The notes below the pieces were generated by a model. The model worked only from the letters and a program-made list of their open reading frames with translations. It had not been told where the DNA came from and did not search any database. This document shows positions 19,682 through 28,706 of a stretch of DNA of 64,000 nucleotides, piece after piece (the first letter of the stretch is position 1; each line of letters starts with the position of its first letter). Origin of the DNA: JADKAV01 sp963733395 (GTDB taxonomy: Bacteria > Actinomycetota > Actinomycetes > S36-B12 > UBA10799); assembly GCA_963733395.1 (NCBI GenBank), contig CAVTCZ010000012.1, positions 1-64,000 on the forward strand, read 5' to 3'. The position numbers and the translations under genes were made by a program.

Positions 19682-21580
19682 CGGGCACCGAACCCGAGTG
19701 CGAGGGTGGTCGGTTCGGTCACCGGGAATCGGGTCGTCGCACGGTTGCCGTTCACGTCCCAATCCCCTTCCAGCGGTCGCGGTTGCGAGGGTCCGACGAC
19801 ATTCACCGTCAGATCCACGTCGTTGATGGTCAACTGATGTTCGACGCCTGCACGGTATTCCAGGTTCCCCTGGGTACCAAACGTGCCGTCCGGTAAACGG
19901 TAGGACACCGTGATGTAACTGCTGCCGCCGGGCGGGATCCACCGGCCCACACGCACGGCTTTGCGACCGTCGACGTCGGTGAACACCCGCGGGTCGGCCT
20001 TGATCTCGCCCGGGTTGGCCGCGAGTCTGACGTCGGTGGCGCCCTCGGGAAGCAGCACGATGTTCCAGTGGAACGCCCAGCGGGTGGTGTAGCCGATGCG
20101 ATCGTTGAGCGGGGACGCCGCCCTCTGCGGGCGCGTCGTTGGTGACCTTGGCGGTCTGCACCACGGAGGCGGACCCATCGGCGTCGAGGTACACGTCGTG
20201 CACCAACTTCCGGGTCTGGAAGATGTCCACCTTGGAGGCGTTCTGGTTCTGGGTGTAGAACGCGATCCGGTCTGGCTCCGGTGCGGCTTGGGCGCCGTCC
20301 GCACGCGCCTCGTGCAGTGCCTTGCGCATGCGGCCGTCGGACAGGTGACACCCGGATGTGGTGCCCGGGCGCGGTCGCGAAGATCGCCCGGCCGATGGTC
20401 AGCGCAGCGTTACCGTCCTGCATCCGGGCCAGCATCTCGTCGATGAGTTGCTGGTTGACCTCTTGGCGCCTCGCCTGCGCCGCGGGATCCTCGTTGTAGC
20501 CCTCGAAGAAGAGCTTGCTCCACAAGGTTGTCCGCGGTGATCTCACCGTAGAGCTCCGACTGGATCGGGCCGGTCGCCGCCACCGCCGCCTGCAGCGCCA
20601 CCGGGTCCAGCGAGATCACGCCGTCCACGGGCTGCCCACCGTTGGCCTCCCAGGAACGGATCATGTCCTCGCCGGTCACCCGGTAGTCCTGGTGCAGGTT
20701 CGACCACGCGAAGCCGTCGGTCGCGTCCGTCTCGGCGTAGTAGGGCCCCTTGGCCACCGGGTCCCACGGGCACGCTCGGGTTGCCGGGGAAGAAGTGACT
20801 GCTCACCGCGCCCTTGTCGACGACCTCCATCTTCCCCTGGTCGAACTCGACGAGTGCGGCGTTCAGGGCGGCCCCACCCCCGGCGTACAACTCGCCGGGG
20901 TTGTGGAACACGACCAGGTAGGTCGCCGGCGAGTCCTCGCCCAGCAGGGTGGGGAGCTCGGGCAGCATCAGGTCGTAGATCCGCAGGCCCTTCTGGATCC
21001 CCGCGACCTGGTCGGAGGCCTCGTCGACGTAGCCGCGCAACAGCGGCGAGACGTCCGCGGGAACGGTCTGCAGGAGTTCGTCGGCCTGGCTCAGGTTGTC
21101 GTTCATCTGCGCGATCTGCGGTTCGATCCCCTGCAGTGCGGCGATGTTGATGGTCCCGTCGGCGAAGGCCGCCTGGCCGCTGCCGTCGCTGCCCGAGAGC
21201 CGGGCGTAGACGTCGTTGGTCACCGCCGCCGCGTCGAGCACCTCCTGCGCGGCGTCCATGAACGTGTTGGCGCCGGTGAGGTTGGTGTGGAAGTAGGGGA
21301 CGACGTTCAGCGCGGAGACGGGCAGGGAGGTGACTGCCGCCTGCACCTTCTGGGTGTTCGATCGCGCCTTCTCGATGGATGCGGCCGCCGCCTGCGGGTC
21401 ACCCGCGGCGATCTGGTCGGTCATCGACTGCAGGGCGGCATTGGCCTGTTTGGCGTGCCATCCGGTCAGAGCCAGGCTGCCGAGGAACCAGAGAGCGAGG
21501 GCGCCGACGACCAGCAGGATCCAGGTACTCGGCCGCCGCCAGCGGGAAATGCCTGGGGCGCCATCCTGTGACTCGCTCAC
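19678..21580 (-). CDS. DUF4012 domain protein, membrane-anchored (frame breaks near 20760, 20525, 20345 and 20115)
   Basis: A protein of about 630 residues with one N-terminal membrane segment (STWILLVVGALALWFLGSLA) and the rest probably outside the cell. The N-terminal part is helical. The DUF4012 core is seen in SALNVVPYFHTNLTGANTFM, LPTLLGEDSPATYLVVFHNP, GELYAGGGAAL, VDGVISLDPVALQAAVAATG and a C-terminal beta-rich region ending TEPTTLALGFGAR. GTG 21580 has GGAG 4 bases upstream. DUF4012 proteins are frequent in actinobacterial polysaccharide loci, but I know of no proven function. The four breaks are single-base changes; no frame covers more than half of the protein. Confidence 0.82.
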
Positions 21581-21637
21581 GACGCTCCAATCCGCTCATA
21601 GGTACCGACGACCAGTGCGTCGTGGGGGTTCCGGTGA

Positions 21638-22226
21638 TTACGCGCTGTCACCGATGATACGTGCCGCTGACATTCCGCTACGGGACTCCAGCACCGACAG
21701 CGCCTGCCGTGCCCACGCGATGTTCTCCTTCTCGAACCGCATCCCGCGCAGCAAGGTGAGGTACGGCCCCACCTCCGGGTTGCCCGTCAGGTAGGCCTGC
21801 TCGTCGCGGCCGTCCAGCATGCGTGTGCGCAGCGTCTCGTAGCCGCGAAGTTTCGACTGCGCAGCCTCGAGCCGCCGGCGCAGGGCGTCCGACCACGGCT
21901 GCGGCGTCACCGACGTCGACCGCCTGCACCTTGACGAGTAGCTCGTCCTTGATCGAGGTGTCCCGGCTCGGTGTCCGGGTGTAGTCGGCCAATGCCTGGC
22001 GGCCGGCCGGGGTCAGCGAGAAGAGCCGCTTGTTCGGTCGGCGCTGCTGCTCGATGAGTCTGCCCGTGATGAGGCCCTCGGACTCCAGACGCTCCAACTC
22101 CCGGTACAACTGCTGGGGGGTCGCCACCCAGAAGTTGCCGACGGAGGCGCTGAACGACTTGGCCAGGTCGTACCCCGAAGCCTCGCCGGACAGCAGGGCA
22201 GCGAGGGCAGCGTGACGCAGGGACAT
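21638..22226 (-). CDS. PadR-family transcriptional regulator (frame break near 21905)
   Basis: Winged-helix regulator of about 195 residues. The N-terminal DNA-binding domain is clear: MSLRHAALAALLSGEASGYDLAKSF, ATPQQLYRELERLESEGLITGR and KRLFSLTPAGRQALADY. The C-terminal helical dimerisation domain continues in another frame after about 21905 (PWSDALRRRLEAAQSKLRGYE). The gene is divergent from the flavoprotein gene at 22321. A perfect inverted repeat in the shared 94-base gap (22248-22267) overlaps that gene's likely promoter, so repression of the divergent operon and of itself is the simplest model. PadR regulators usually respond to small aromatic or hydrophobic ligands; the ligand here is unknown. 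Confidence 0.87.
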
Positions 22227-22247
22227 GTCTTCAGCTCTACCAAGTGA

Positions 22248-22289
22248 ATAGTCACAGAGTTGACTATCATTGTGGCGGTGGCCTAGAGT
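22248..22289 (+). promoter_or_regulatory. Promoter with overlapping palindrome, candidate PadR operator
   Basis: ATAGTCA-N6-TGACTAT is a perfect inverted repeat at 22248-22267. It overlaps a -35 like TTGACT (22260-22265), which is 18 bases from a -10 like TAGAGT (22284-22289). The promoter points to the CrtI-like gene at 22321. Assignment to PadR is inferred from position. Confidence 0.6.
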
Positions 22290-22320
22290 CAAGTTAGTCA
22301 ACAAAGTGAGTAGGTGACTC

Positions 22321-23803
22321 ATGCAGACGTACGACGCCGTCGTGATCGGTGCGGGCAACGCGGGCTTGACCGCGGCCGCCACCCTGCAGCGGGGCGGGAT
22401 GCGGACCCTGCTGGTGGAGCGCCACAACGTGCCCGGGGGGTGTGCCACTTCGTTCCGCCGCGGCCGGTTCGAGTTCGAGGTCGCGCTGCATCAGCTCTCC
22501 GGCGTCGGTTCGCCCGACCAGCCGTTCAGCATCCGCGGGTTGTTCGAGGGGCTCGGCGTGGCCGACCGACTGGAGTTCATCGAGGAGCCGGACCTCTACC
22601 GCGCCGTGGTCCCCGGACGGCTCGACGTGACGATCCCGGCCGACTGGGCCGGGGCCGTCGATGTGCTGGAGGCACAGTTCCCCGGCAACCGCGAGCGGCT
22701 CGAGGTCTTCTTCGAACTGGTCAAGACCACCGCGTTCTGGCAGATCGCCGCTCGTCGCGGCATGCCCGTCGAGCAGATCGACCCTGACTACTTCCGGATC
22801 GCGCTGCACCCGGTGAAGCAGGTCATGGACGAGCACTTCGACGACGACGGCCTCAAGCAGGCCCTGACCACCTACTGGACCTACCTCGGGCAGCCGCCGT
22901 CGGTGCTGGCCTTCCAGGACTTCGCGCTGACCCTGTTCGCGTACTTCGAGTTCAAGCCGTGGCACGTGCGCGGCGGCTCGCAGGCGATGTCGACTGCGAT
23001 CCTGGACGCGTTCCTCGATGCCGGCGGCGAGGTGGTGTTCAACACCGAGGTGGTGCGCATCGCGCAGCGGGAGGGCCGGGTGGCCGGGCGTGGTGCTCGA
23101 CGACGGCCGGGAGATCGCGGCAGCCGAGGTCGTCTCCAACGCGTCGCTGCCGGTCACCTACGGCATGCTCGCCGACGTGCCGCCGGAGGTCACGGCGGAC
23201 CTGGCGACGCGGCGGGTCGGCATCTCCGGCTTCATCCTGCACCTGGGCCTGGACGCGACCGCCGAGGACTTGGGCTTCACCGCAAGCACGATGTTCATCA
23301 ACAAGGACACCGACGACGACCACACCTTCGCCTCGTGGCGCACCCTGGAACCGGCCCGGGGGGTGTGCGTGACGTGCTACGACGTGGCGCCCATCGGGTT
23401 CTCGCCGCCGGGCACCTGCCATGTGTCGCTGATGACGCTGCAGTACGCGGACGTGTGGGATGCCGTGGCGCCGCAGGACTATGCGCGCACGAAGTTCGCC
23501 TACGCCCAGACGCTGCTGGACCTACTGGAGACCACCGTCCCCGGGGTGCGGTCGGTGATCGAGGAGGTTGATGTGGCCACGCCCTTGACGCTGGAGCACT
23601 ACCTCGGGCATCCCGGTGGCGCCTTCTACGGCTATGACCAGGACCCCACGGAGAGCTGGCTGTTCCGCAACTCCGAACGGGAGTCGCAGGTCCCCGGCCT
23701 GCACCTGGCGGGCTCCTGGGCGGGCATGGGCGGGTTCCAGCCCACGCTGGAGGCCGGTGCCCGGACCGCCCGCCGCATCCTGCGCCAGACGGCGGGGGTG
23801 TGA
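22321..23803 (+). CDS. CrtI/phytoene-dehydrogenase-like FAD oxidoreductase (frame break near 23088)
   Basis: FAD-dependent oxidoreductase of about 493 residues. The N-terminal dinucleotide fold is complete (YDAVVIGAGNAGLTAAATL, then VERHNVPGGCATSFRRGRFEFE, as in CrtI-type enzymes). The C-terminal FAD-contacting segment is GLHLAGSWAGMGGFQPTLEAGARTA. The break near 23088 is explained by one extra G (GCCGGGCGTGG for GCCGGCGTGG); without it VAGVVLDDGREIAAAEVVSNA reads through. The stop overlaps the start of the reductase gene. The substrate is not evident: no carotenoid genes are nearby, so a phytoene role is not supported. The wider family includes retinol and other lipid desaturases/saturases. 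Confidence 0.85.
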
Positions 23804-24915
23804 CCATGGCGCACAGACTCGCCCCGTTGTACGACCAGTACGCCGAGATCTCCGCCGAGATCGACGACCGCCCGGCCGACACCACCGATCACGTCGCAAG
23901 GACGGCGCGGGACATCGCCGCCCACCACCCGCGGCGACTGCATCTGCGCGTCGCGGAGGTCATCCCCGAGACGGCCTCGACGGCCACGTTCCGGCTGGTG
24001 GCCGAGGACGGGTCAGCCCTGCCGGTATTCCTGGCCGGGCAATACGTCAACGTGTTCTACGACGGCACCAGCCGCCCGTATGCCATGTCGTCCTCGCCTT
24101 CGCACCTGGACCACTACGACCTCACCGTCCGCCGGGTCCCCGGGGGCCGGGTCAGCAACGCCCTGCTGGACCGGGTGGCGGTGGGCGACGAGCTGGTGAC
24201 GACCGGGCCGATGGGGACGTTCCACCACAACCCGCTGTTCCACGGCGACGACCTGGTCTTCATCGCCGGCGGCTCCGGGGTGGTCCCGGCGATGAGCATG
24301 ATCCGGGAGATCGTGGACGGCGACCTCGACCGGAGGTTCCACCTCGTCTACGGGTCGCGCAGTGCCGGCGACGTGATCTTCGGCGAGGAACTGGCTGCGA
24401 TCCACCACCCCGGCATCACCGTCGACCACGTCATCCAGGAGTCCGACGGGTTGATCACCGCCGACGTGATCACGCAACGGGTGGGCCCGCTGGCCGGCCG
24501 GATGGTCTACGTGTGCGGACCCCAGGGGTTGTACCCGTACGCGGTGGCGCAACTGTCGGCGCTGGGGCACCCGCGCCGCCGGATCCGGTTCGAGGCCAAC
24601 GGCGCCCCCACCGACCCGACCGCGCAGGCGTCGTGGCCGGCAGGCGTCGACCCGCGGGCCGAGGTGACCGTGACGGTCGGGGACGCCAGGTTCCGCACGA
24701 CGTGTGGCCGACCGCTGCTGGATGCTCTGGAGGACAACGGCTTCACGCCCGAGGTGGGCTGCCGTTCCGGGGAGTGCAGCCTGTGCCGCGTGCAGGTGCT
24801 CGACGGCCAGGTGCACAGCGCCGACGAGGCCCGTCTGCGGATGTCGGATGAGGCTGGCGGTTACGTGCACAGCTGCGTGGCGTACCCGATCGGTGATGTG
24901 ACGCTGCGGGTGTAG
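23800..24915 (+). CDS. Hybrid flavin reductase with C-terminal 2Fe-2S ferredoxin domain
   Basis: Electron-transfer protein of 371 residues passing electrons from NAD(P)H through FAD to a plant-type 2Fe-2S cluster. Order: an N-terminal extension of about 45 residues, the FAD domain (residues about 50-150, with RPYAMSSSPS), the NAD(P) domain (LVFIAGGSGVVPAMSMIREI, YGSRSAGDVIFGEEL, VYVCGPQGLYPYA) and a ferredoxin domain with GCRSGECSLCRVQVL and HSCVAYP, supplying four Cys. GTG 23800 overlaps the flavoprotein stop; ATG 23806 has a better ribosome site (GGGGGT). Such reductases usually serve Rieske oxygenases or hydroxylases. None is in the window, so the neighbouring flavoprotein is the likely partner. 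Confidence 0.88.
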   Translation: MTMAHRLAPLYDQYAEISAEIDDRPADTTDHVARTARDIAAHHPRRLHLRVAEVIPETASTATFRLVAEDGSALPVFLAGQYVNVFYDGTSRPYAMSSSPSHLDHYDLTVRRVPGGRVSNALLDRVAVGDELVTTGPMGTFHHNPLFHGDDLVFIAGGSGVVPAMSMIREIVDGDLDRRFHLVYGSRSAGDVIFGEELAAIHHPGITVDHVIQESDGLITADVITQRVGPLAGRMVYVCGPQGLYPYAVAQLSALGHPRRRIRFEANGAPTDPTAQASWPAGVDPRAEVTVTVGDARFRTTCGRPLLDALEDNGFTPEVGCRSGECSLCRVQVLDGQVHSADEARLRMSDEAGGYVHSCVAYPIGDVTLRV

Positions 24916-25044
24916 GGGGTCCGGTGCCGCGAGGCCTTCGTTGCGGTTCGGGTCGTGTTGCGATGGCGTTCGCGCCCTGCCCGCGGTGTGTACAGGCTGC
25001 ATGAGCGGGCGCTTCCCCCGACGTGGAACGCCTCCCAGAAACAC

Positions 25045-25069
25045 GAGAACCTCCCCGTAGGGAGGTCTC
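25045..25069 (-). terminator. Terminator hairpin after tRNA-Leu
   Basis: Read on the minus strand just after the tRNA: GAGACCTCCC, a 4-base loop, then GGGAGGTTCTC, with one bulged base, followed by GTGTTTCT. The poor T-tract is usual for high-GC actinobacteria. Confidence 0.65.
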
Positions 25070-25076
25070 GCACTGG

Positions 25077-25160
25077 TGCGCGAGGGGGGAGTTGAACCCC
25101 CACGCCCTTGCGGGCACACGGACCTGAACCGTGCGCGTCTGCCTATTCCGCCACCCGCGC
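25077..25160 (-). tRNA. tRNA-Leu (anticodon CAG)
   Basis: An 84-base type II tRNA read on the minus strand. The acceptor stem GCGCGGG pairs with CTCGCGC (one G-T pair) and the discriminator base is A. The anticodon stem-loop is CACGG-TTCAGGT-CCGTG, giving CAG for CUG codons. A long variable arm (GTGCCCGCAAGGGCGT) is typical of tRNA-Leu. The T-arm is GGGGG-TTCAACT-CCCCC. CCA is not encoded. Confidence 0.97.
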
Positions 25161-25176
25161 GCCTCTCAAGGGTACA

Positions 25177-25528
25177 TCAGGGCTCGGAGCGCACATTGAT
25201 GTGCATCCGCAGGGGTTCCAGCGGCAGGACCTGGGGTTCGTCGGCGAGGACCTGCGTGAGTTCGTTGATGAGAACGGCGAACGGTTGTGACGACCGGTGC
25301 TTGTCCTGGCCGTCCTCCCCGCTGAACCACTCGAACAGCCACACCGCGTTGGCCTCCTGCGGATCGAGGCACATCACGAACGCCTCTGTCTGCGGCTCGG
25401 CGTCCACCAGTTCGTCGGCGTAGCGGTGCAGCGCGTCCAACAGCGACGGGCCGTCGTCCAGGCTGCGCGAGCAGGCGGACCATGAGGCCCTGCCGACCGG
25501 GGAGGAGATCCTGCAGCGGGTCGGTCAC
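25177..25528 (-). CDS. Small antibiotic-biosynthesis-monooxygenase-fold protein (frame break near 25455)
   Basis: A protein of about 115 residues with the dimeric alpha/beta-barrel (ABM/quinol monooxygenase) pattern: GLMVRLLAQ as first strand, SLLDALHRYADELVDAEPQTEAFVM, then ANAVWLFEWFSGEDGQDKHRSSQPFAVLINEL and a final strand PLRMHINVRSEP. A single-base break near 25455 separates the first strand from the rest. The start is GTG 25528 or ATG 25484. Members break down quinones or haem-like compounds, or have no known substrate; no specific role can be given. It lies directly upstream of tRNA-Leu on the same strand. Confidence 0.7.
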
Positions 25529-25576
25529 GGGATCGAGCGTATCGGGTGGCTGCGGCCGCCGGTGGGTCGCTTTGGT

Positions 25577-25718
25577 GGGGGCAGGTTGCGTGGCGGGCGC
25601 TTTTGTTGTCGTGTGCGCAATCTGCCGGGTGCGTCGGGGTGGTTCGGCGGGTCGGTGGGCGTCACAGGCGGGGGCAGGTTGCGTGGCGGGCGCTTTGTTG
25701 TCGTGTGCGCAATCTGCC
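25577..25718. repeat. Two tandem copies of a palindromic intergenic repeat
   Basis: Units at 25577-25626 and 25670-25718 differ by one T. Each has partly complementary ends, GGCAGGTTGCG at the left and GCGCAATCTGCC at the right. Related units lie at 34053-34097 and 53877-54013. They fill the gap between the subtilase stop and the monooxygenase gene. Confidence 0.85.
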
Positions 25719-25742
25719 TGGGGGCGCTGCCGGGCGAACGGG

Positions 25743-27716
25743 CTACAGCTCCCGGCTGGCCGGGCCGTGCCACAGATCCGCCGGCGAGTACACCCGCAGT
25801 GCGCCAGCCTTGCCGGGGAACGAGTACCGGCCGTTGCGGTTGGTCTGCGTGGTGTCGATGGTCTTCCAGCCATTGCCCGCGCGCCGCTGCAGCTGCACCT
25901 CGCTGGCGGCCTTGCTGGGAGTCACCTGACCGCTGATCCGCCCCGACTGCTTGGCGGTCACGGTGGTGTTCACCCACTGTGACTCGCGTGCGCTGGCTGC
26001 GTTCCAGAAACCCGGGGCGAGCAGCGTGAACTGGTAGTGGAAGGACCACCGCAGGTCCCGGACCATGAACGAGTCGGGGCCGTCCGCGTCGGGGATGAAC
26101 CGCCGGACCTTCTCGGCGGCACCGCCCTTCTGCGAGGTCAGCTGCAGCGGCCAGCCGCCGATGTAGCCGAAGGTCGGGACCTGCACCCCCACCTCCACCT
26201 TCTGCTGGCTGTTGCGCGGCACGGACTTGGATCCGGTCAGCGTCCACTTCAACGGCCGCACGGTGGCGATCGCCCGGGAAGTCCCGGACGGGCCCTGGGT
26301 GAAGACGGCGAAGGCGTAGTTGGTCTTGGGGTTCTTGCCCGGCACGTCGACGGTGACGGGCTGATCGGCGCCCGCGCCAGAAGCGACGCGGCTGCCGCCG
26401 TAGATCCCCACCGGGGCCTTCTTGCCCTTCTTGAACTGCACTGCGTAGGTGGTACCGGCAGCCGGCGTGAACGTCACCCGGGCGATCCCCTCGGGGGTGC
26501 CGGTGGCGGCGATGTCGCGTGGCATGCCGGGGGCACGGCCTGCACCCAACTGCTCGAGCAGCGCCGCCGGGTCCACCACTCCGGCACCGTAGTCCGGGTC
26601 GGAACCCGCTGCGCCGAGGTCGCGCGACGTTGCCATGATCTGCTGCAGCAGCGGCTCGCCGCCGGCGCCGGGGGAGTAGCTCATGGCCAGCGCGGCGATG
26701 GCGCTGACGTAGGCGGTGGACATCGAGGTGCCGGAGGTCCAGGTGTAGTTGCTCGTGTTGAACGTCGAGAGGATGCCCTGGCCGGGAGCGGCGACGTCGA
26801 TGTGCGAACCGCGGTTGGAGAACGAGGCCCGCTTGTTGTCGAAGTCGGTCGCGCCGACACCGAGCACCCCCGGGTAGCCGGCCGGGTACATGACCAGGCG
26901 CGCTCCCTCGTTGCCACCGGCGGCCACCAGCGTCACCCCGGCTCCGCGGGCGTAGTCGATGGCCTCGGCCTCCACCCGGTTGCTGGAGTCGGCGCCGAAG
27001 GACATGTTGATCACGTCGGCGCCGTTGTCGACGGCCCAGACGATCCCGCGGGCGATGTCGTCGGAGTCGCCCACCCCGTCGGCGTCGAGCACCTTGACCG
27101 GCAGGATGCGGGCGCCGGGGGCCAGTCCCGAGACCCCGCCGTTGTTCACCTTGGCGGCGATCATGCCGGCCAGGAACGTGCCGTGGCCGTTGTCGTCGGT
27201 GCGGGCGCCGGGCTTGTTGGTGATGGCGTTGAAGCCCTTGGCGACCTTGCCCTTGAGATCGGGGTTCGAGGCCTTCACGCCGGTGTCGAGGACCGCAACG
27301 GTGATGCCGTAACCGGTGCTGCGCTGCCACAGGTCCTCGGCCTGCAGGCGGTTCAGACCCCACTGCAGGTCGCGGCCGGCGTCGTCGGCGGGCACGGCCA
27401 TGGCGTAGCGGGTCGACGGGGTGTCGACTGCGAGCACGGTGTCGTCGGCGGTCTGCTCGGCCAGGGCGGCGGCGTCGGGGGCGGTGGCGACCTCGACCGT
27501 GCCTTCGTCGGTGCGTACCAGCGCCGAGACGCTGTCCGCGGGCGGCACCTCGGTCACAGGTACCTCGGGGCCCAGCGTCGGCACCTCGGGCACCACCGGG
27601 GTGTCCGCGACCGGGTCAATCGGCGCGGGCGGGTCGTCAGCTCCCAGGGCAGGCGTCAGCGGCGCAAGCAGCAGTGCCGCGGCCAGCAGGCCGGCGGCGA
27701 ATCGGCGTTGTGTCAC
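25743..27716 (-). CDS. Secreted S8-family subtilisin-like serine protease
   Basis: A 657-residue extracellular protease in one intact frame. GTG 27716 follows AGGAAGGTGG. A signal peptide (residues 1-25, ending ALG-AD) is followed by a Pro-rich linker and propeptide region to about residue 120. The catalytic domain has Asp in VAVLDTGVKA, His in DDNGHGTFLAGMIA, oxyanion Asn in VAAGGNEGAR and Ser in SGTSMSTAYVSAIAALAM. About 280 further residues form beta-rich domains (fibronectin-like, with QWVNTTVTAKQSGRISGQV and GRYSFPGKAGALRVYSPADLW). No LPXTG or membrane anchor is visible. Probably secreted and self-processing. Confidence 0.94.
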   Translation of the reverse strand: MTQRRFAAGLLAAALLLAPLTPALGADDPPAPIDPVADTPVVPEVPTLGPEVPVTEVPPADSVSALVRTDEGTVEVATAPDAAALAEQTADDTVLAVDTPSTRYAMAVPADDAGRDLQWGLNRLQAEDLWQRSTGYGITVAVLDTGVKASNPDLKGKVAKGFNAITNKPGARTDDNGHGTFLAGMIAAKVNNGGVSGLAPGARILPVKVLDADGVGDSDDIARGIVWAVDNGADVINMSFGADSSNRVEAEAIDYARGAGVTLVAAGGNEGARLVMYPAGYPGVLGVGATDFDNKRASFSNRGSHIDVAAPGQGILSTFNTSNYTWTSGTSMSTAYVSAIAALAMSYSPGAGGEPLLQQIMATSRDLGAAGSDPDYGAGVVDPAALLEQLGAGRAPGMPRDIAATGTPEGIARVTFTPAAGTTYAVQFKKGKKAPVGIYGGSRVASGAGADQPVTVDVPGKNPKTNYAFAVFTQGPSGTSRAIATVRPLKWTLTGSKSVPRNSQQKVEVGVQVPTFGYIGGWPLQLTSQKGGAAEKVRRFIPDADGPDSFMVRDLRWSFHYQFTLLAPGFWNAASARESQWVNTTVTAKQSGRISGQVTPSKAASEVQLQRRAGNGWKTIDTTQTNRNGRYSFPGKAGALRVYSPADLWHGPASREL

Positions 27717-27821
27717 TGTCCACCTTCCTCAAGTACTCACCATAGGACGTCACAACCGGTGGTCGCGGTTCCGCTGCCCCCGTCACTGGCATCCGGCCAC
27801 GCCCCGCGTCAGTATCGGAGC

Positions 27822-28706
27822 ATGCCGGAGTTGCCAGAAGTGCAGGCCATGGCCGACGTGCTCGCCGAACAGTTCGCAGGCATGTGGATCGCCAAGGCCG
27901 AGCTCGGCAGCCTGTCGGCGCTGAAGACGTACGACCCGCCGCTGTCGGCATTGGCCGACGCCACCCTGCTGGGCACCGACCGCCGCGGCAAGTTCCTGAT
28001 CCTGCGCCTGGCCGACAGCGCGGGAGAGCCGCTGGACCTCGTCGTGCACCTGTCCCGGGCGGGCTGGATCCACTGGCGGACGTCCGCGAAGCTGGCGCCA
28101 CTGCGGCCCGGCAAGAGCCCGGTGGCGATGCGCCTCACGTGGCGCGACGAGGCAGGGGAGACCACGGTCCTGGATGTCACCGAGGCCGGCACCCAGAAGC
28201 GCCTGGCGATCTATCTGGTCCGTGACCTCGGCGAGGTGCCGGGCATCGGGCGGCTCGGCCCGGACGCCCTGTCCCTGAGCGCCGACGACCTCGCCGCTTT
28301 GCTGGCGCAACAGGGCAAACGGCAACTGAAGACGCTGTTGCGCGAGCAGCAAGTCCTCTCCGGGATCGGCAACGCGTACAGCGACGAGATCCTGCACGCG
28401 GCGCGCCTCTCGCCCTATGCGCCGGCGGACTCGTTGACGCCCCAGCAGGTGACGGCCCTGCAGGCCGCGATCCAGGAGGTCCTGTCCGAGGCCACCACCC
28501 GCACCCGGTCGGCGGAACTGGGGAAGATCAAGGCCGAGAAGCGCGCCGGCCTGCGGGTCCACAACCGCACGGGCGAGCCGTGCGACGTGTGCGGTACGCC
28601 GATAGCCCAGGTGCGACTGGCGGACAGCTCCTTCCAGTACTGTCCGACGTGCCAGACCGGCGGCAAACCGCTGGCCGATCGAAGGATGTCGAGGTTGTTG
28701 AAGTGA
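27822..28706 (+). CDS. Formamidopyrimidine-DNA glycosylase / endonuclease VIII family (Fpg/Nei)
   Basis: Base-excision repair enzyme that removes oxidised bases. It begins MPELPEV, with the catalytic Pro-2 and Glu-3, at ATG 27822. The H2TH domain is in LKTLLREQQVLSGIGNAYSDEILHAARLSP, and a C-terminal zinc finger is in CDVCGTPIAQVRL...YCPTCQTGGKPLADRRMSRLLK with four Cys. Its 294 residues are typical. The -4 GGAG is too close to serve as a ribosome site, so the message may be leaderless. A much longer open frame extends upstream but is only the mirror of the protease gene. The stop overlaps the GTG of the next gene. Confidence 0.94.
   Translation: MPELPEVQAMADVLAEQFAGMWIAKAELGSLSALKTYDPPLSALADATLLGTDRRGKFLILRLADSAGEPLDLVVHLSRAGWIHWRTSAKLAPLRPGKSPVAMRLTWRDEAGETTVLDVTEAGTQKRLAIYLVRDLGEVPGIGRLGPDALSLSADDLAALLAQQGKRQLKTLLREQQVLSGIGNAYSDEILHAARLSPYAPADSLTPQQVTALQAAIQEVLSEATTRTRSAELGKIKAEKRAGLRVHNRTGEPCDVCGTPIAQVRLADSSFQYCPTCQTGGKPLADRRMSRLLK

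Noticed and set aside
22321..23803. Phytoene desaturase of a carotenoid pathway
   Set aside because: The fold matches CrtI, but no crtB, crtE or cyclase gene is nearby and the partner is a ferredoxin-type reductase; the specific name is not supported.
25577..25718. Possible CRISPR array from near-identical 50-base repeats
   Set aside because: Only two units, the repeats are themselves palindromic and longer than usual CRISPR repeats, the same motif occurs elsewhere in different contexts, and no cas genes are present. The same applies to 53877-54013.
26037..28706. 889-codon open frame on the plus strand
   Set aside because: Only its last third (from 27822) is the Fpg/Nei gene. The rest is the mirror of the intact subtilase gene and encodes low-complexity sequence, a usual effect of high GC content.
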